Below are positions 46,597-55,936 of a DNA stretch of 64,000 nucleotides, piece by piece. The stretch is taken from positions 372,001 through 436,000 of the forward strand of contig LNEU01000033.1 in the NCBI GenBank assembly GCA_001464355.1, in the 5' to 3' direction. This DNA is from Burkholderiales bacterium Ga0077544 (lineage in GTDB: Bacteria > Pseudomonadota > Gammaproteobacteria > Burkholderiales > Burkholderiaceae_D). Below the pieces are notes generated by a model that did no database searches, was not told the origin of the DNA, and saw only the letters and a list, made by a program, of their open reading frames with translations. The position numbers were made by a program, and so were the translations under genes. Within the stretch, counting starts at the first letter, position 1. Each line of letters starts with the position of its first letter.

Positions 46597-47151
46597 CTAG
46601 TTCAATTTGAATGAAGAGAAGAAGATAGTCACTACATCACGGCTGACCGATTTCTCGGGGCCGATCACGACCAGTTGATACACGTGCTTTTCTTTTGCCA
46701 GAAAGCGCGCAAACAAAACACGTTTCTGACCGTTCGATGTGGGGCCGCTGGCTTCAATTTCGGTGAGTGCTACGGTGCCGGGGGCATTCATCGATTGCAG
46801 CATGGTCAGCACTTTTTCCTGTCGGATGGTGCCGCCTATATTGTTGACCATCGCGGTCTTCATTGCGGCCAGCGAAACCTGAGCTTGCACAGCGTCTGGC
46901 AACTCCGCGCTACCAACGGCAAACGTAATGTCATCGACCTCGGATGCGACCATCGTCATCGATACCGGTATGCCTTTTAAATCGATTTCCCGAGTGTGTG
47001 TTGTCGGCTTGGTTGGCAAGGCAACCATGTAAGGAGCTGTTTCGCTGCGTACTTCGCGCCAATCGTACTTGGGCGAACACGCGCTCAGCAAGAAAAGGCT
47101 GGCGATGAAAATCGTATTGCGCAAGTGGGTAGGTGAAAAAATCATGGCCAT
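46597..47151 (-). CDS. Putative lipoprotein
   Basis: 184 residues. The N-terminal hydrophobic stretch ends in the lipobox LLSAC (Cys about residue 25), so it is probably lipid-anchored. The rest is a beta-rich domain (YMVALPTKPTTHTREIDL; VLFARFLAKEKHVYQLVVIG), resembling small periplasmic lipoproteins that have no known function. Confidence 0.75.
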   Translation of the reverse strand: MAMIFSPTHLRNTIFIASLFLLSACSPKYDWREVRSETAPYMVALPTKPTTHTREIDLKGIPVSMTMVASEVDDITFAVGSAELPDAVQAQVSLAAMKTAMVNNIGGTIRQEKVLTMLQSMNAPGTVALTEIEASGPTSNGQKRVLFARFLAKEKHVYQLVVIGPEKSVSRDVVTIFFSSFKLN

Positions 47152-47304
47152 GAAGTCGGATGCGGGATAGCTATGTTACACCGTGCGCTATATCGTTCTG
47201 CAATTCTCGTACTTGTATGCGGACGGAATGATTGCCGTCTTGGCAAGGCGAGTAAAATCTTGGGAACTTAGAAACTCTGTAAAACTGTCATAAGGCCATC
47301 ACTC

Positions 47305-48090
47305 ATGGGAAAACTGCTGGCAATCGATGGCTTGAACATCGTGCGGCGTGTGTACGAAGCAAATGTGGAACCCGACACAGCGGCCAAGGCGGAGGCTGCA
47401 CTGCGCCACTCGATCGCGTCGTTTAAAAAGCTTCTGGCGACGCATCAGCCTACGCATGTATTGCCGGCTTTCGATTTTGGCGGTCATACGTGGCGGCATG
47501 ATTTATATCCGCAATATCGTGAAAAACGGGAGGCAATGCCTGATGTCTTGCGCGAACGCCTGCCGGATTTTTACACGCAACTGGCGACACTCGGGCTACG
47601 GGTAGTCTCGGTGCCTGAAGTGGAAGCCGATGATGTGATCGCGACCGGTGTCATGCGCTGGCTGGCAGAAGGTCGAGGCGATGCAGTCATCGCGTCTACC
47701 GACAAGGATTTGCATGTGCTGATTGCGCACGGCGCAGTGCTGTGGGATCACTTCAAGAGCGAATGGCACGACAGTAAATGGGTGGAAGAAAAATTTGGCG
47801 TGTCGCCGGAAAAGTTGACGGATCTGTTGGCCTTGATGGGAGATGTATCGGACAGTATTCCAGGTGTTTCCAAAGTTGGCGTGAAGACTGCCGCCAAGCT
47901 ATTGCAGAGTTACGGCGATATCGCACGTATCATGGCGGGTGCCGGCATTTTGAAAGATGGCCTGGGTGAACGCTTGCGCAAGGATAGCGCGCAGCTCGCT
48001 GTATCGCGAAAACTGGTTGAGTTGAAAACCGATGTGCGGATGGGCGTGACATGGAACATGCTGGCATTCGAAGCGTCGCATATCAATTGA
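47305..48090 (+). CDS. 5'-3' exonuclease, FEN/Xni-like
   Basis: 261 residues, a stand-alone version of the PolI 5'-nuclease domain. Acidic metal-binding motifs are visible: IDGLNIVRR, PEVEADDVIAT, STDKDLHV and GDVSDSIPGVSKVGVKTAAKLL (helix-hairpin-helix). It resembles ExoIX/Xni flap endonucleases and may act in Okazaki or repair processing. It is divergent from the lipoprotein gene and followed by a small orphan gene. Confidence 0.88.
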   Translation: MGKLLAIDGLNIVRRVYEANVEPDTAAKAEAALRHSIASFKKLLATHQPTHVLPAFDFGGHTWRHDLYPQYREKREAMPDVLRERLPDFYTQLATLGLRVVSVPEVEADDVIATGVMRWLAEGRGDAVIASTDKDLHVLIAHGAVLWDHFKSEWHDSKWVEEKFGVSPEKLTDLLALMGDVSDSIPGVSKVGVKTAAKLLQSYGDIARIMAGAGILKDGLGERLRKDSAQLAVSRKLVELKTDVRMGVTWNMLAFEASHIN

Positions 48091-48131
48091 TGTAATCCAA
48101 CTACTTCACTATTTTTTGAAATCGAACTTTT

Positions 48132-48377
48132 ATGACTGAACTCGATCAACGCTATATCGTCCAGCAATGCAAAATGAACGCTGGCGAAAAAGATGCGCCG
48201 GTGTATGCGAAAGCCATGCGTAGCAAGGAAGGTGTGTTTGAGGGCGTATCCTTTATTCGCAATCGGGAAAAGGCATCCGTGATGACACTGGCAGAAGCGC
48301 AAGAAGCTGTTGCATGGGCCAAGAAAAAGAAACCGCTGGCTGGCTTGTATGAAACAAGCATTATTCCCGCTGTATAA
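48132..48377 (+). CDS. Small hypothetical protein (81 aa)
   Basis: 81 residues with no recognised family. The N-terminus (TELDQRYIVQQCKMNAGEKDAPVYA) is polar, followed by a helical segment AEAQEAVAWAKKKKPLAG. It starts 42 bases after the exonuclease stop and may be co-transcribed. Coding potential is supported by position and codon pattern rather than by homology. Confidence 0.5.
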   Translation: MTELDQRYIVQQCKMNAGEKDAPVYAKAMRSKEGVFEGVSFIRNREKASVMTLAEAQEAVAWAKKKKPLAGLYETSIIPAV

Positions 48378-48453
48378 AAATACTCTCAGTGATTAAACGC
48401 CAAGCGCCAGCGCTATTGCGAAAATTTTTGGACGTATAACTAAAAGGAAAGTC

Positions 48454-48765
48454 ATGAACTTGGCCATGCGACGCATCGTCACCAGCACTACTTTAGTTTT
48501 CGCAGTATTGGGTGTGGCCGGATCTGCGTCTGCATCTTCGCCGGATGCATGGCAGGCCTTGTACGACACAACAGGTAAGGCTTGCTTGAAGCAAAGTGGT
48601 TTGAAAAAAGCCAAGGTGATCGAAGGGCCTGTGCTGTTTTCCCATGCCGTTCTGTACAAGATCAAGGGTACTTGGCCGCAAGCGCATATGAAGGGCAAGA
48701 CAGGCAAAGTGTATTGCCTGCATCCTTATCCAAATGGCGAGCCTGAAATTGTCGATGCACCTTGA
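48454..48765 (+). CDS. Small exported hypothetical protein
   Basis: 103 residues. A signal peptide (about 1-27, ending SASA) precedes a short domain with two cysteines (KACLKQSG and KVYCLHP) that could form a disulfide. No family is recognised. AAAGGAAA lies before the ATG. Confidence 0.6.
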   Translation: MNLAMRRIVTSTTLVFAVLGVAGSASASSPDAWQALYDTTGKACLKQSGLKKAKVIEGPVLFSHAVLYKIKGTWPQAHMKGKTGKVYCLHPYPNGEPEIVDAP

Positions 48766-48821
48766 TTGAACGATCGCGTACGACTTTCAAATCTCGATTT
48801 ACTTTCCATTAGCTTTGACAA

Positions 48822-48868
48822 ATGCTGTCGCACACACCATGTTTATGCATCGATGTGTGCAGCAGCAT
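48822..48868. terminator. Hairpin between convergent genes
   Basis: Inverted repeat ATGCTG / CAGCAT continued by GCACACA / TGTGTGC around a 17-base loop. No T-run is seen, so termination would be Rho-type or absent. Confidence 0.4.
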
Positions 48869-48880
48869 CAGGATGCCAAC

Positions 48881-50437
48881 TTATTTCAATGCGGGTGTAG
48901 TGCTGGGCGGTTTGCGAACTTTCGTTGCCTGTTCAAACGCATAAGCCACTTTTACCAAGATCGCTTCGTCAAACGGCTTGCCCATGATATCCATGCCGAT
49001 AGGGACGCCTATTGGTGCATAGGCACTTGGTTTTGAAAAACCGATAGGTACGGTGAGCGCCGGGAAGCCTGTCATCGCAGCCAGAATGCCATTGCGATCT
49101 GCCTGGTTCAGTTCGCCAATTGGCACGACCAAGCGTTTTTGTAATGGATAGATGATGGTATCGACATTCTGTTCTTTCATGCGCATCAACAAGCGATCAC
49201 GCAAGCCATCCAGTTTCGACAAGCGCAGCAAATATTCCTTTTGTTCGCGTGGTGTTTCAATCGAGTTCGAAGCGCTCAAGAATTTTTCCAGCGTTGGTTT
49301 GTTGAACTTGCCGGATGCGATGAATTCGTTGAGATTCTTTATTGGCGTCGCGTCTCCCAGGCTTTGCAGATAGGCATTGAACAGCGGTTTGAATTCCCAT
49401 TTCTGTACATCGTAATCATTGTTGATTGCACCGGCATCAAACATTGGATCGTCAATTTCCACTACGGTAGCACCGGCTTTTTTCAATGCCTTGATTGCAT
49501 CTGCCATCGCGAGATTGACTTCTTCATGTTCAGGTTTGTTGCCCAAAAATGTTTTCAAAACAGCGATGCGTGCGTCTTTCAATCCGTGTGGATCGAGATA
49601 GGCGGTGTAGGTTTTTGGAATGTGACTGGCGCCACGTGCGCTTGTTACATCGGCAGCATCGAAGCCGGCGATGACGTCGAGCATGATGGCGGCATCAGCG
49701 ACTGAACGCGTGATAGGTCCGACCACGTCTTGCGTATCCGATACCGGCATCACGCCGGCACGACTGACTAGGCCCAGGGTTGAACGAAAGCCGACCAGTG
49801 AATTGGCCGACGCTGGTGAGCGTATCGAGTTGACCGTATCGCTGCCCAAGCCTGCTGTAGCAAAGTTCGCCGCAATCGCAACGCCAGTGCCGCCGCTGGA
49901 GCCGCCAGGTGTACGCGTCAGATCGTAAGGATTGCGGGTTTGGCCGCCGAGTGAGCTGACGGTAGTGCCCGACAATGCCAGTTCATGCATATTGGTTTTC
50001 ATCAAAATGATGGCGCCTGCTGCACGCAATTTGCGCGTGACGGTACTTTCCACTGCAGGGCGTACGCCTTTCAACGCTTCCGAGCCACCGGTAGTCGGCA
50101 TGTCCAGCGTGTTGTAATTATCTTTGGCAGCAATTGGAATGCAATGCAAAGGTCCGCTCAGCTTGCGAGTCTTTTTAAATTCGGCATCCTTGGCGAGTGC
50201 GAGTTCATGCGCTGCTGGATTGATCGTGAGGACTGCATTTAGCGCAGGACCTTGTTTGTCGTAGGCAGCGACGCGTGCGAGATAGGCATCCACCAAATCC
50301 GTGCAACTCAGCTTGCCGCTTTTCAGCGCCGCTTGAATTTTGCTGATTGATGCTTCTTCGATGGGAAATGGCTGTGCCGCGTGTGCTGTGATGTGTAAAA
50401 GAGCGGTGAGGGAAAAGGCAAGAGCTTTGAGTTTCAT
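48881..50437 (-). CDS. Exported amidase-signature hydrolase
   Basis: 518 residues. A signal peptide (about 1-21, ending AHA) precedes the amidase-signature fold. The Ser-cisSer-Lys triad is visible as IAAKDNYNT (Lys), SIRSPASANS (cis-Ser) and TPGGSSGGTGVA (nucleophile region). The usual DTGGSIR loop reads DTVNSIR here. It hydrolyses an amide in the periplasm, but the substrate is unknown. ATG at 50437 gives the signal peptide. It lies after comM on the same strand. Confidence 0.88.
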   Translation of the reverse strand: MKLKALAFSLTALLHITAHAAQPFPIEEASISKIQAALKSGKLSCTDLVDAYLARVAAYDKQGPALNAVLTINPAAHELALAKDAEFKKTRKLSGPLHCIPIAAKDNYNTLDMPTTGGSEALKGVRPAVESTVTRKLRAAGAIILMKTNMHELALSGTTVSSLGGQTRNPYDLTRTPGGSSGGTGVAIAANFATAGLGSDTVNSIRSPASANSLVGFRSTLGLVSRAGVMPVSDTQDVVGPITRSVADAAIMLDVIAGFDAADVTSARGASHIPKTYTAYLDPHGLKDARIAVLKTFLGNKPEHEEVNLAMADAIKALKKAGATVVEIDDPMFDAGAINNDYDVQKWEFKPLFNAYLQSLGDATPIKNLNEFIASGKFNKPTLEKFLSASNSIETPREQKEYLLRLSKLDGLRDRLLMRMKEQNVDTIIYPLQKRLVVPIGELNQADRNGILAAMTGFPALTVPIGFSKPSAYAPIGVPIGMDIMGKPFDEAILVKVAYAFEQATKVRKPPSTTPALK

Positions 50438-50534
50438 GGCATGTCCTTGGTTGGGGAGTGCCATTGGTACGCAATTACCATGCCTGTGACATGTCAGATT
50501 TTGGTGCGTTTAAGCAGTTATAGGATTTCTTTAT

Positions 50535-52058
50535 TTATTGTTCGCGCAATGCACGTCGGTATTGAATCGCTTCTGCCACATGCGCCTGGCTGATAGTTGG
50601 CGCATCGCCCAAGTCGGCAATCGTGCGTGCGACTTTCAAAACGCGATGATAAGCGCGCGCGGACCAGTTCAAGCGCGTCATTGCAGTACGCAACAATTGT
50701 TCACCCGAAGCATCTGGTTTGCAATGGCTGTCCATTTCGCTATTGGTCAACAAATTGTTGTGTTTGCCTTGTCGCGAAAGTTGTCGTGTTGATGCGTGCG
50801 CAACGCGTGCAGCGACGTGCTCGGAAGATTCACCTGTCGACTGTTTAAGCAAGTCTTCATGTGCGAGTGCGCCGACTTGAATTTGCATGTCTATGCGATC
50901 AAGCAAGGGGCCGGAAATTTTTCCTTGATAACGCGTAATTACATCAGGTGTACAGCGGCATTTGTTAGATGGGTGGCCAAAGTAACCGCAAGGACAGGGA
51001 TTCATCGCAGCGATCAACTGGAATCGCGCGGGGAAATCTGCTTGTCGTGCTGCACGCGAGATGGTAATTTGTCCTGACTCTAACGGTTCTCGTAAAACTT
51101 CTAGGACCGCGCGACTGAATTCAGGGAGCTCGTCGAGGAACAAAACACCGCGATGTGCCAGAGAAATTTCTCCTGGCCTTGGCGTCCCGCCTCCACCTAC
51201 CAATGCCACGCCAGAAGCGGTGTGATGTGGTGCACGATATGGACGGACTTTCCAGCGCGCAGTGGTAAAGCCGCTGGTCAGCGATTGCACGGCAGCAGAT
51301 TCCAAGGCCTCATCATCTGTCATCGGCGGCAGGATGCCGGCAAAACGCGCCGCGAGCATCGACTTGCCCGTGCCCGGAGGTCCAATCATCAGTAAGCTAT
51401 GCGCGCCGGCCGCGGCCACTTCCAGTGCACGCTTTGCTTGTGCCTGTCCTTTTACATCGGCCATATCTGGATAGCTCGGTCGTTCACTGAGTGGTGTGGC
51501 GACATGGCGTGTCAGCCGTGCGTCCGGATCCGTTGCGGCGAAATGTGCGCAAACCTGTAATAGCGAATCAGCGGGAAAGATCGTGACGTCGCGCACCAAT
51601 GCCGCTTCATCCGCATTCATGCGCGGCAAAATAAAGGCGCGTTGCTTGCCGCTTTTATCGCTGTTGCGATGCATCGCAAATGTCATTGCCAGTGCACCGC
51701 GGATCGGACGCAATTCGCCCGATAGAGATAGCTCGCCAGCAAATTCATATTCGCTTAGCGCTTCGGCAGGCATTTGGCCGGATGCGGCTAATATACCGAG
51801 CGCGATAGGTAAATCAAAGCGGCCGGTTTCTTTGGGTAAATCGGCCGGGGCAAGATTGACTGTTATGCGTCTGGCAGGGAATTCAAACCCTGCATTCTGC
51901 AAAGCGGCTCGTACACGATCTTTCGATTCCTTGACCTCGGTCTCCGGCAAGCCGACGATCGTAAATGAAGGCAATCCATTGGCAAGATGAACCTCTACCG
52001 TTACTTCTGGCGCTTGCATTCCTGCCAGCGCACGACTCGTCAAAACGGCTAGGCTCAT
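50535..52058 (-). CDS. comM: Mg-chelatase-like ATPase ComM/YifB
   Basis: 507 residues. The N-terminal domain has VEVHLANGLPSFTIVGLPETEV and the AAA+ core has GPPGTGKSMLAARFAG (Walker A), PGEISLAHRGVLFLDELPEF (Walker B) and ARQADFPARFQLIAAMNPCPCGY. The C-terminal domain ends in LGDAPTISQAHVAEAIQYR. ComM is a hexameric helicase that promotes branch migration during natural transformation; dprA, another competence gene, is in this window. ATG at 52058 is chosen over upstream in-frame starts. Confidence 0.95.
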   Translation of the reverse strand: MSLAVLTSRALAGMQAPEVTVEVHLANGLPSFTIVGLPETEVKESKDRVRAALQNAGFEFPARRITVNLAPADLPKETGRFDLPIALGILAASGQMPAEALSEYEFAGELSLSGELRPIRGALAMTFAMHRNSDKSGKQRAFILPRMNADEAALVRDVTIFPADSLLQVCAHFAATDPDARLTRHVATPLSERPSYPDMADVKGQAQAKRALEVAAAGAHSLLMIGPPGTGKSMLAARFAGILPPMTDDEALESAAVQSLTSGFTTARWKVRPYRAPHHTASGVALVGGGGTPRPGEISLAHRGVLFLDELPEFSRAVLEVLREPLESGQITISRAARQADFPARFQLIAAMNPCPCGYFGHPSNKCRCTPDVITRYQGKISGPLLDRIDMQIQVGALAHEDLLKQSTGESSEHVAARVAHASTRQLSRQGKHNNLLTNSEMDSHCKPDASGEQLLRTAMTRLNWSARAYHRVLKVARTIADLGDAPTISQAHVAEAIQYRRALREQ

Positions 52059-52098
52059 GACACTCCTTGAATTTACTGCAGGGCAGCGGATGCTGGAA

Positions 52099-52461
52099 TC
52101 AGTGTTTGCAGTGCCTGGCGTGTTCCAGATGGGCAATCGCTGCTTTGACGATCGCGTATCTCAGTGCCTGATCTTTGCTCGGGTGATCAGAAAAGTGCAC
52201 AACTGTGGTGCTGCCTATATGTATAGCCTTGCCATGCGAGTCGTCGGGCAGGTCGCGATAGCCGATGACCAATTCGTATTCTGCAATCAGGGGGCCGCAG
52301 GCTTTCCAGTCACGTGTCCATTTGGGTAAGACTTGAGTGCTTTCCCACAAGGAGCCGGCGCTTTCATAGAATTCTTCGATATTGTGATGCCCGCGTAATT
52401 GCGCCAAATGGCGTTCCTGGGCTACGCAACTGCGGAAATATTCTTCGTCGCTCATGCGCAT
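52099..52461 (-). CDS. Hypothetical protein (120 aa)
   Basis: 120 residues. The segment WTRDWKACGPLIAEYEL is weakly like the WxxxGPLI pattern of the DUF2591/NinX phage family, but this is not secure. DQALRYAIVKAAIAHLEHARH forms a C-terminal helix. It precedes comM with 40 bases between them and may be in its operon. No function is proposed. Confidence 0.5.
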   Translation of the reverse strand: MRMSDEEYFRSCVAQERHLAQLRGHHNIEEFYESAGSLWESTQVLPKWTRDWKACGPLIAEYELVIGYRDLPDDSHGKAIHIGSTTVVHFSDHPSKDQALRYAIVKAAIAHLEHARHCKH

Positions 52462-52632
52462 GGCACCCCCTGCAGTTTCGGCATCAATGTCCGCGTTTGA
52501 AAAAATTAAAAACAGTAAATATTAGGTAAAACAGTGTGGGGAAAAAGCCTGCACTTTCAGCGACTACATCTTTATACATGCAGATGCTGAAAATGCGGAC
52601 TTGTGCGATTTAAGCACGCTGGCGCTCTGTTC

Positions 52633-52872
52633 TTACTTCTTCAATTGCGCTTCCAGCGCGGCTACTTGCGTCTCAAGCGCTTCCAGCTTGGCGCGTGTAG
52701 TGGCAAGAACCTGCGCTTGCACATCGAATTCTTCGCGCGTAACCAAATCCAGCTTGGAAAACCCTTGATTCATCATCGCTTTTACATTTTTTTCAATGTC
52801 TTTGACAGGCGAGTTCTCCAAAACCTGATTGATCTTGTCTTGCATATCGTTAAAAAAATTAGGTTTTTCCAT
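52633..52872 (-). CDS. ubiK: Ubiquinone biosynthesis accessory factor UbiK (BMFP)
   Basis: 79 residues. An amphipathic N-terminal helix (NFFNDMQDKINQVLEN) and a C-terminal coiled coil (LATTRAKLEALETQVAALEAQL) match the YqiC/BMFP family, known as UbiK, which helps ubiquinone assembly in Proteobacteria. ATG at 52872 is chosen to match the family start. The NtrC-like sites of the divergent operon begin 28 bases upstream of its start. Confidence 0.88.
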   Translation of the reverse strand: MEKPNFFNDMQDKINQVLENSPVKDIEKNVKAMMNQGFSKLDLVTREEFDVQAQVLATTRAKLEALETQVAALEAQLKK

Positions 52873-52899
52873 TGTTTCCTCGCAAAGAGTGATTATTCC

Positions 52900-52916
52900 A
52901 GCACCGTTAAAGTGCA
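52900..52916. promoter_or_regulatory. NtrC-like binding site 1
   Basis: AGCACCGTTAAAGTGCA fits the NtrC dyad TGCACC-N5-GGTGCA at 10 of 12 positions. It lies 30 bases (three helical turns) from site 2. Confidence 0.6.
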
Positions 52917-52929
52917 TTTCGTGTTCATA

Positions 52930-52946
52930 TGCGCCATAAGGGTGCG
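52930..52946. promoter_or_regulatory. NtrC-like binding site 2
   Basis: TGCGCCATAAGGGTGCG fits TGCACC-N5-GGTGCA at 10 of 12 positions. It lies about 85-100 bases upstream of the sigma-54 promoter, as enhancer sites do. Confidence 0.65.
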
Positions 52947-53028
52947 CAAAAATGTTTGGACTGCTTAAGAAAATAGTATTGGATAAGGATTAATAGTAAA
53001 AATGATAATACATTTCAGCTGATAAAGC

Positions 53029-53044
53029 TGGCATGAGTCCTGCT
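53029..53044 (+). promoter_or_regulatory. Sigma-54 promoter of torF-glnK-amtB
   Basis: TGGCATGAGTCCTGCT matches the -24/-12 consensus TGGCACG-N4-TTGCW at all but two positions, including the essential GG and GC at the right spacing. It lies 60 bases before torF. Confidence 0.82.
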
Positions 53045-53104
53045 AAATGTAGACCTGAGGACAACCAATGTTTGGTTTCTATATTTAACTTTAAAGGGAA
53101 TATC

Positions 53105-53845
53105 ATGAAAAAACTGATTCTTGCAGTCGCTGTAATGGGTGCATTTGCTGGCGTTGCTAACGCACAAGTAGCTGCAACACCAGAACATACCTTCACAGGC
53201 AACTTGACTGTAGCAACAGATTACCGTTTCCGTGGTATTTCGCAAACATTTAAAGAGCCAACCATTCAAGGCGGTTTTGACTACGCGCATTCGAGCGGCT
53301 TCTATGTCGGCAACTGGAACTCGAACGTTAGCGGCACCTCTTTCACAAACGGTTCGATTGAAATGGATCTGTATGCAGGCTACAAGTTTGCGATTACTCC
53401 AGACATTACTGCTGACGTAGGTGCTTTGTACTACTACTATCCAGGCGCTCAAATTTCCGGTGGTCAAAAATACGACACGACCGAACTGTACGCCGCAGCA
53501 ACATATAAATGGTTCACTCTTAAGTACAGCAATGCCGTTTCCGATTTCTTTGGCGCAGCTAATTCCGACGGTTCCGACTACCTTGAGTTGAATGCAAACT
53601 TTGAAGTTGCCGATAAAACCACCTTGGGTTTCCATGTTGGTCAACAAAACGTCAAGAACGTAGCTAACGCCGATTACACCGACTATAAAGTCAGCCTCGC
53701 GCGCGACTTCGGATTTGCAACTATCGGTCTGGCTGTCATCAGTACCGACGCAGATAAGACTTTCTACTCCGCGAAGAACAGCGCTGGCAAATCGAAAAAA
53801 CTGGGCGAGACAACTGCAGTATTGTCGATTTCCAAAGCTTTCTAA
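53105..53845 (+). CDS. TorF family putative outer-membrane porin
   Basis: 246 residues. A signal peptide (about 1-21, ending ANAQ) precedes alternating beta strands: FTGNLTVATDYRFRGISQTF is the hallmark start of TorF/Gcw_chp proteins, and the protein ends in a terminal Phe (ISKAF), a beta-barrel sorting signal. It is the first gene of a nitrogen-controlled operon with glnK and amtB, so it may let nitrogen compounds cross the outer membrane; that role is inferred. AAAGGGAA precedes the ATG. Confidence 0.87.
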   Translation: MKKLILAVAVMGAFAGVANAQVAATPEHTFTGNLTVATDYRFRGISQTFKEPTIQGGFDYAHSSGFYVGNWNSNVSGTSFTNGSIEMDLYAGYKFAITPDITADVGALYYYYPGAQISGGQKYDTTELYAAATYKWFTLKYSNAVSDFFGAANSDGSDYLELNANFEVADKTTLGFHVGQQNVKNVANADYTDYKVSLARDFGFATIGLAVISTDADKTFYSAKNSAGKSKKLGETTAVLSISKAF

Positions 53846-53862
53846 TTTAAAAAATAACGTAA

Positions 53863-54210
<348 letters not shown>

Positions 54211-54220
54211 GGGGAATGAG

Positions 54221-55732
54221 ATGAGTATCAAAAAAATATTCGCAAGCGCCCTGGCAACTGGTGCTTTGTTGGTTGCCGTGGGTTTTGCGGCACCGGCCTT
54301 TGCACAGGAGGCGACTGCTCCGGCTGCAACTGAGGCCGTAGTGGCAGCACCGGCAGCCGCGCCAGCTCCAGCAGCGGCCGCAGCTGCACCAGCAGAAGCG
54401 CCAGCCGCCGCACCGGCACCTGTGCCGAATAAAGGCGACGTGGCGTGGATGTCAATTGCAACCATCCTCGTGATCATGATGTCGATCCCGGGCTTGGCAT
54501 TGTTTTACGGCGGGTTGGTCCGTTCGAAAAACATGCTGTCCGTGCTGATGCAAGTCTTCATGGTGTTCTCGGTGATCGTGGTGTTGTGGTGTGTGTACGG
54601 CTACTCGCTGGCATTCACACAAGGTAACGCGTTCATTGGTGGTTTCGATCGCTTGTTCCTGAAAGGCATCACGGCTGAAACAGTCGCTGCTACCTTCAGC
54701 AAAGGCGTTGTGATTCCTGAGTTCAGCTTTGTTGCCTTCCAAGCTACGTTCGCAGCGATTACTTGCGGCCTGATCGTCGGTGCGTTCGCAGAACGTGTGA
54801 AATTCTCTGCAGTCCTGTTGTTCATGGTTCTGTGGTTCACGTTCTCGTACTTGCCTATGGCGCACATGGTTTGGTTCTGGCCTGGTCCTGATGCTTACAC
54901 AGATGCTGCCGCTGCTGAAGCTGCGACTGCTGTTTCCGGCTGGTTGTTCGCAAAAGGTGCACTCGACTTTGCTGGCGGTACCGTGGTTCACATCAATGCT
55001 GCTATCGCAGGCTTGGTTGGTGCATACGTTATCGGCAAACGCGTTGGTTACGGCAAAGAAGCGATGGCTCCTCATTCGCTGACCATGACCATGATCGGTG
55101 CTTCCTTGCTGTGGGTGGGCTGGTTCGGTTTCAACGCAGGCTCAGGTCTGGAAGCAAACGGCTTGTCGGCTTTGGCAATCGTCAATACTCTGTTGGCTAC
55201 AGCTGCTGCAGTTTGCACCTGGACCTTCGGCGAATGGATGGCTAAAGGAAAACCTTCGATGCTGGGTGCTGCATCCGGTGCGGTTGCTGGTTTGGTTGCG
55301 ATTACACCTGCGGCCGGTTTCGTCGGCCCGATGGGCGCACTGGTAATCGGTCTGCTGGCTGGTATCGTCTGCTTGTGGGGTGTGAACGGTCTGAAACGCT
55401 TGTTGGGCGCAGATGACTCGCTCGACGTGTTCGGTGTGCATGGCGTTGGTGGTATTCTCGGTGCGATCCTGACCGGTGTATTTGCAGCTCCATCACTCGG
55501 CGGCTCTGGCGTGTACGACTATGTTGCGAACGCTGTTGCTCCTGATTACTCGATCATGGGTCAAGTCTGGATTCAAACCCAGGGTGTGATCACCACAGTA
55601 ATCTGGTCCGCTGTTGTTGCCTTCATCGCCTTCAAACTGGTTGACCTGGTTATCGGTCTGCGTGTGCCAGAAGAAGAAGAGCGCGAAGGTCTGGACATCA
55701 CCAGCCACGGTGAGTCGGCTTACCACTCGTAA
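54221..55732 (+). CDS. amtB: Ammonium transporter AmtB
   Basis: 503 residues, against about 400-430 for the transport core. A signal peptide (about 1-28, ending AFAQ) is followed by an Ala/Pro-rich linker (about 30-70), then 11 membrane helices. Visible motifs are GLALFYGGLVRSKNM, DFAGGTVVHINAAIAGLV (the first pore histidine) and FGVHGVGGILGAILTG (the second). GGGGAATGAG precedes the ATG. It is the last gene of the sigma-54 operon and is followed by a terminator. Confidence 0.96.
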   Translation: MSIKKIFASALATGALLVAVGFAAPAFAQEATAPAATEAVVAAPAAAPAPAAAAAAPAEAPAAAPAPVPNKGDVAWMSIATILVIMMSIPGLALFYGGLVRSKNMLSVLMQVFMVFSVIVVLWCVYGYSLAFTQGNAFIGGFDRLFLKGITAETVAATFSKGVVIPEFSFVAFQATFAAITCGLIVGAFAERVKFSAVLLFMVLWFTFSYLPMAHMVWFWPGPDAYTDAAAAEAATAVSGWLFAKGALDFAGGTVVHINAAIAGLVGAYVIGKRVGYGKEAMAPHSLTMTMIGASLLWVGWFGFNAGSGLEANGLSALAIVNTLLATAAAVCTWTFGEWMAKGKPSMLGAASGAVAGLVAITPAAGFVGPMGALVIGLLAGIVCLWGVNGLKRLLGADDSLDVFGVHGVGGILGAILTGVFAAPSLGGSGVYDYVANAVAPDYSIMGQVWIQTQGVITTVIWSAVVAFIAFKLVDLVIGLRVPEEEEREGLDITSHGESAYHS

Positions 55733-55765
55733 TCTGTTTCTCCCTGACCCGCGCAAGCGGGCTTC

Positions 55766-55796
55766 AAAAGCGCCTCCTTGCGGGGCGCTTTTTTCA
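55766..55796 (+). terminator. Intrinsic terminator after amtB
   Basis: Stem AAAAGCGCC / GGCGCTTTT with an 8-9-base loop, followed by TTTTTT, about 35 bases after the amtB stop. Confidence 0.9.
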
Positions 55797-55936
55797 TTTT
55801 GGGCTTTTAAATTGGCCTTCAGCCCTAATCTAGGTATGCTCAAATTAAGCTGATTTGGTAATCGGGCCAAAGGCGCGGTGGCTGTTTCCCGTTTAAAATC
55901 AGCATCAATTAACGATAGTTCAGCAAAAAGGTTTAT

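Noticed and set aside
52099-52461. Phage NinX (DUF2591) gene
   Set aside because: Only a weak WxxxGPLI resemblance and no phage context; kept as hypothetical.
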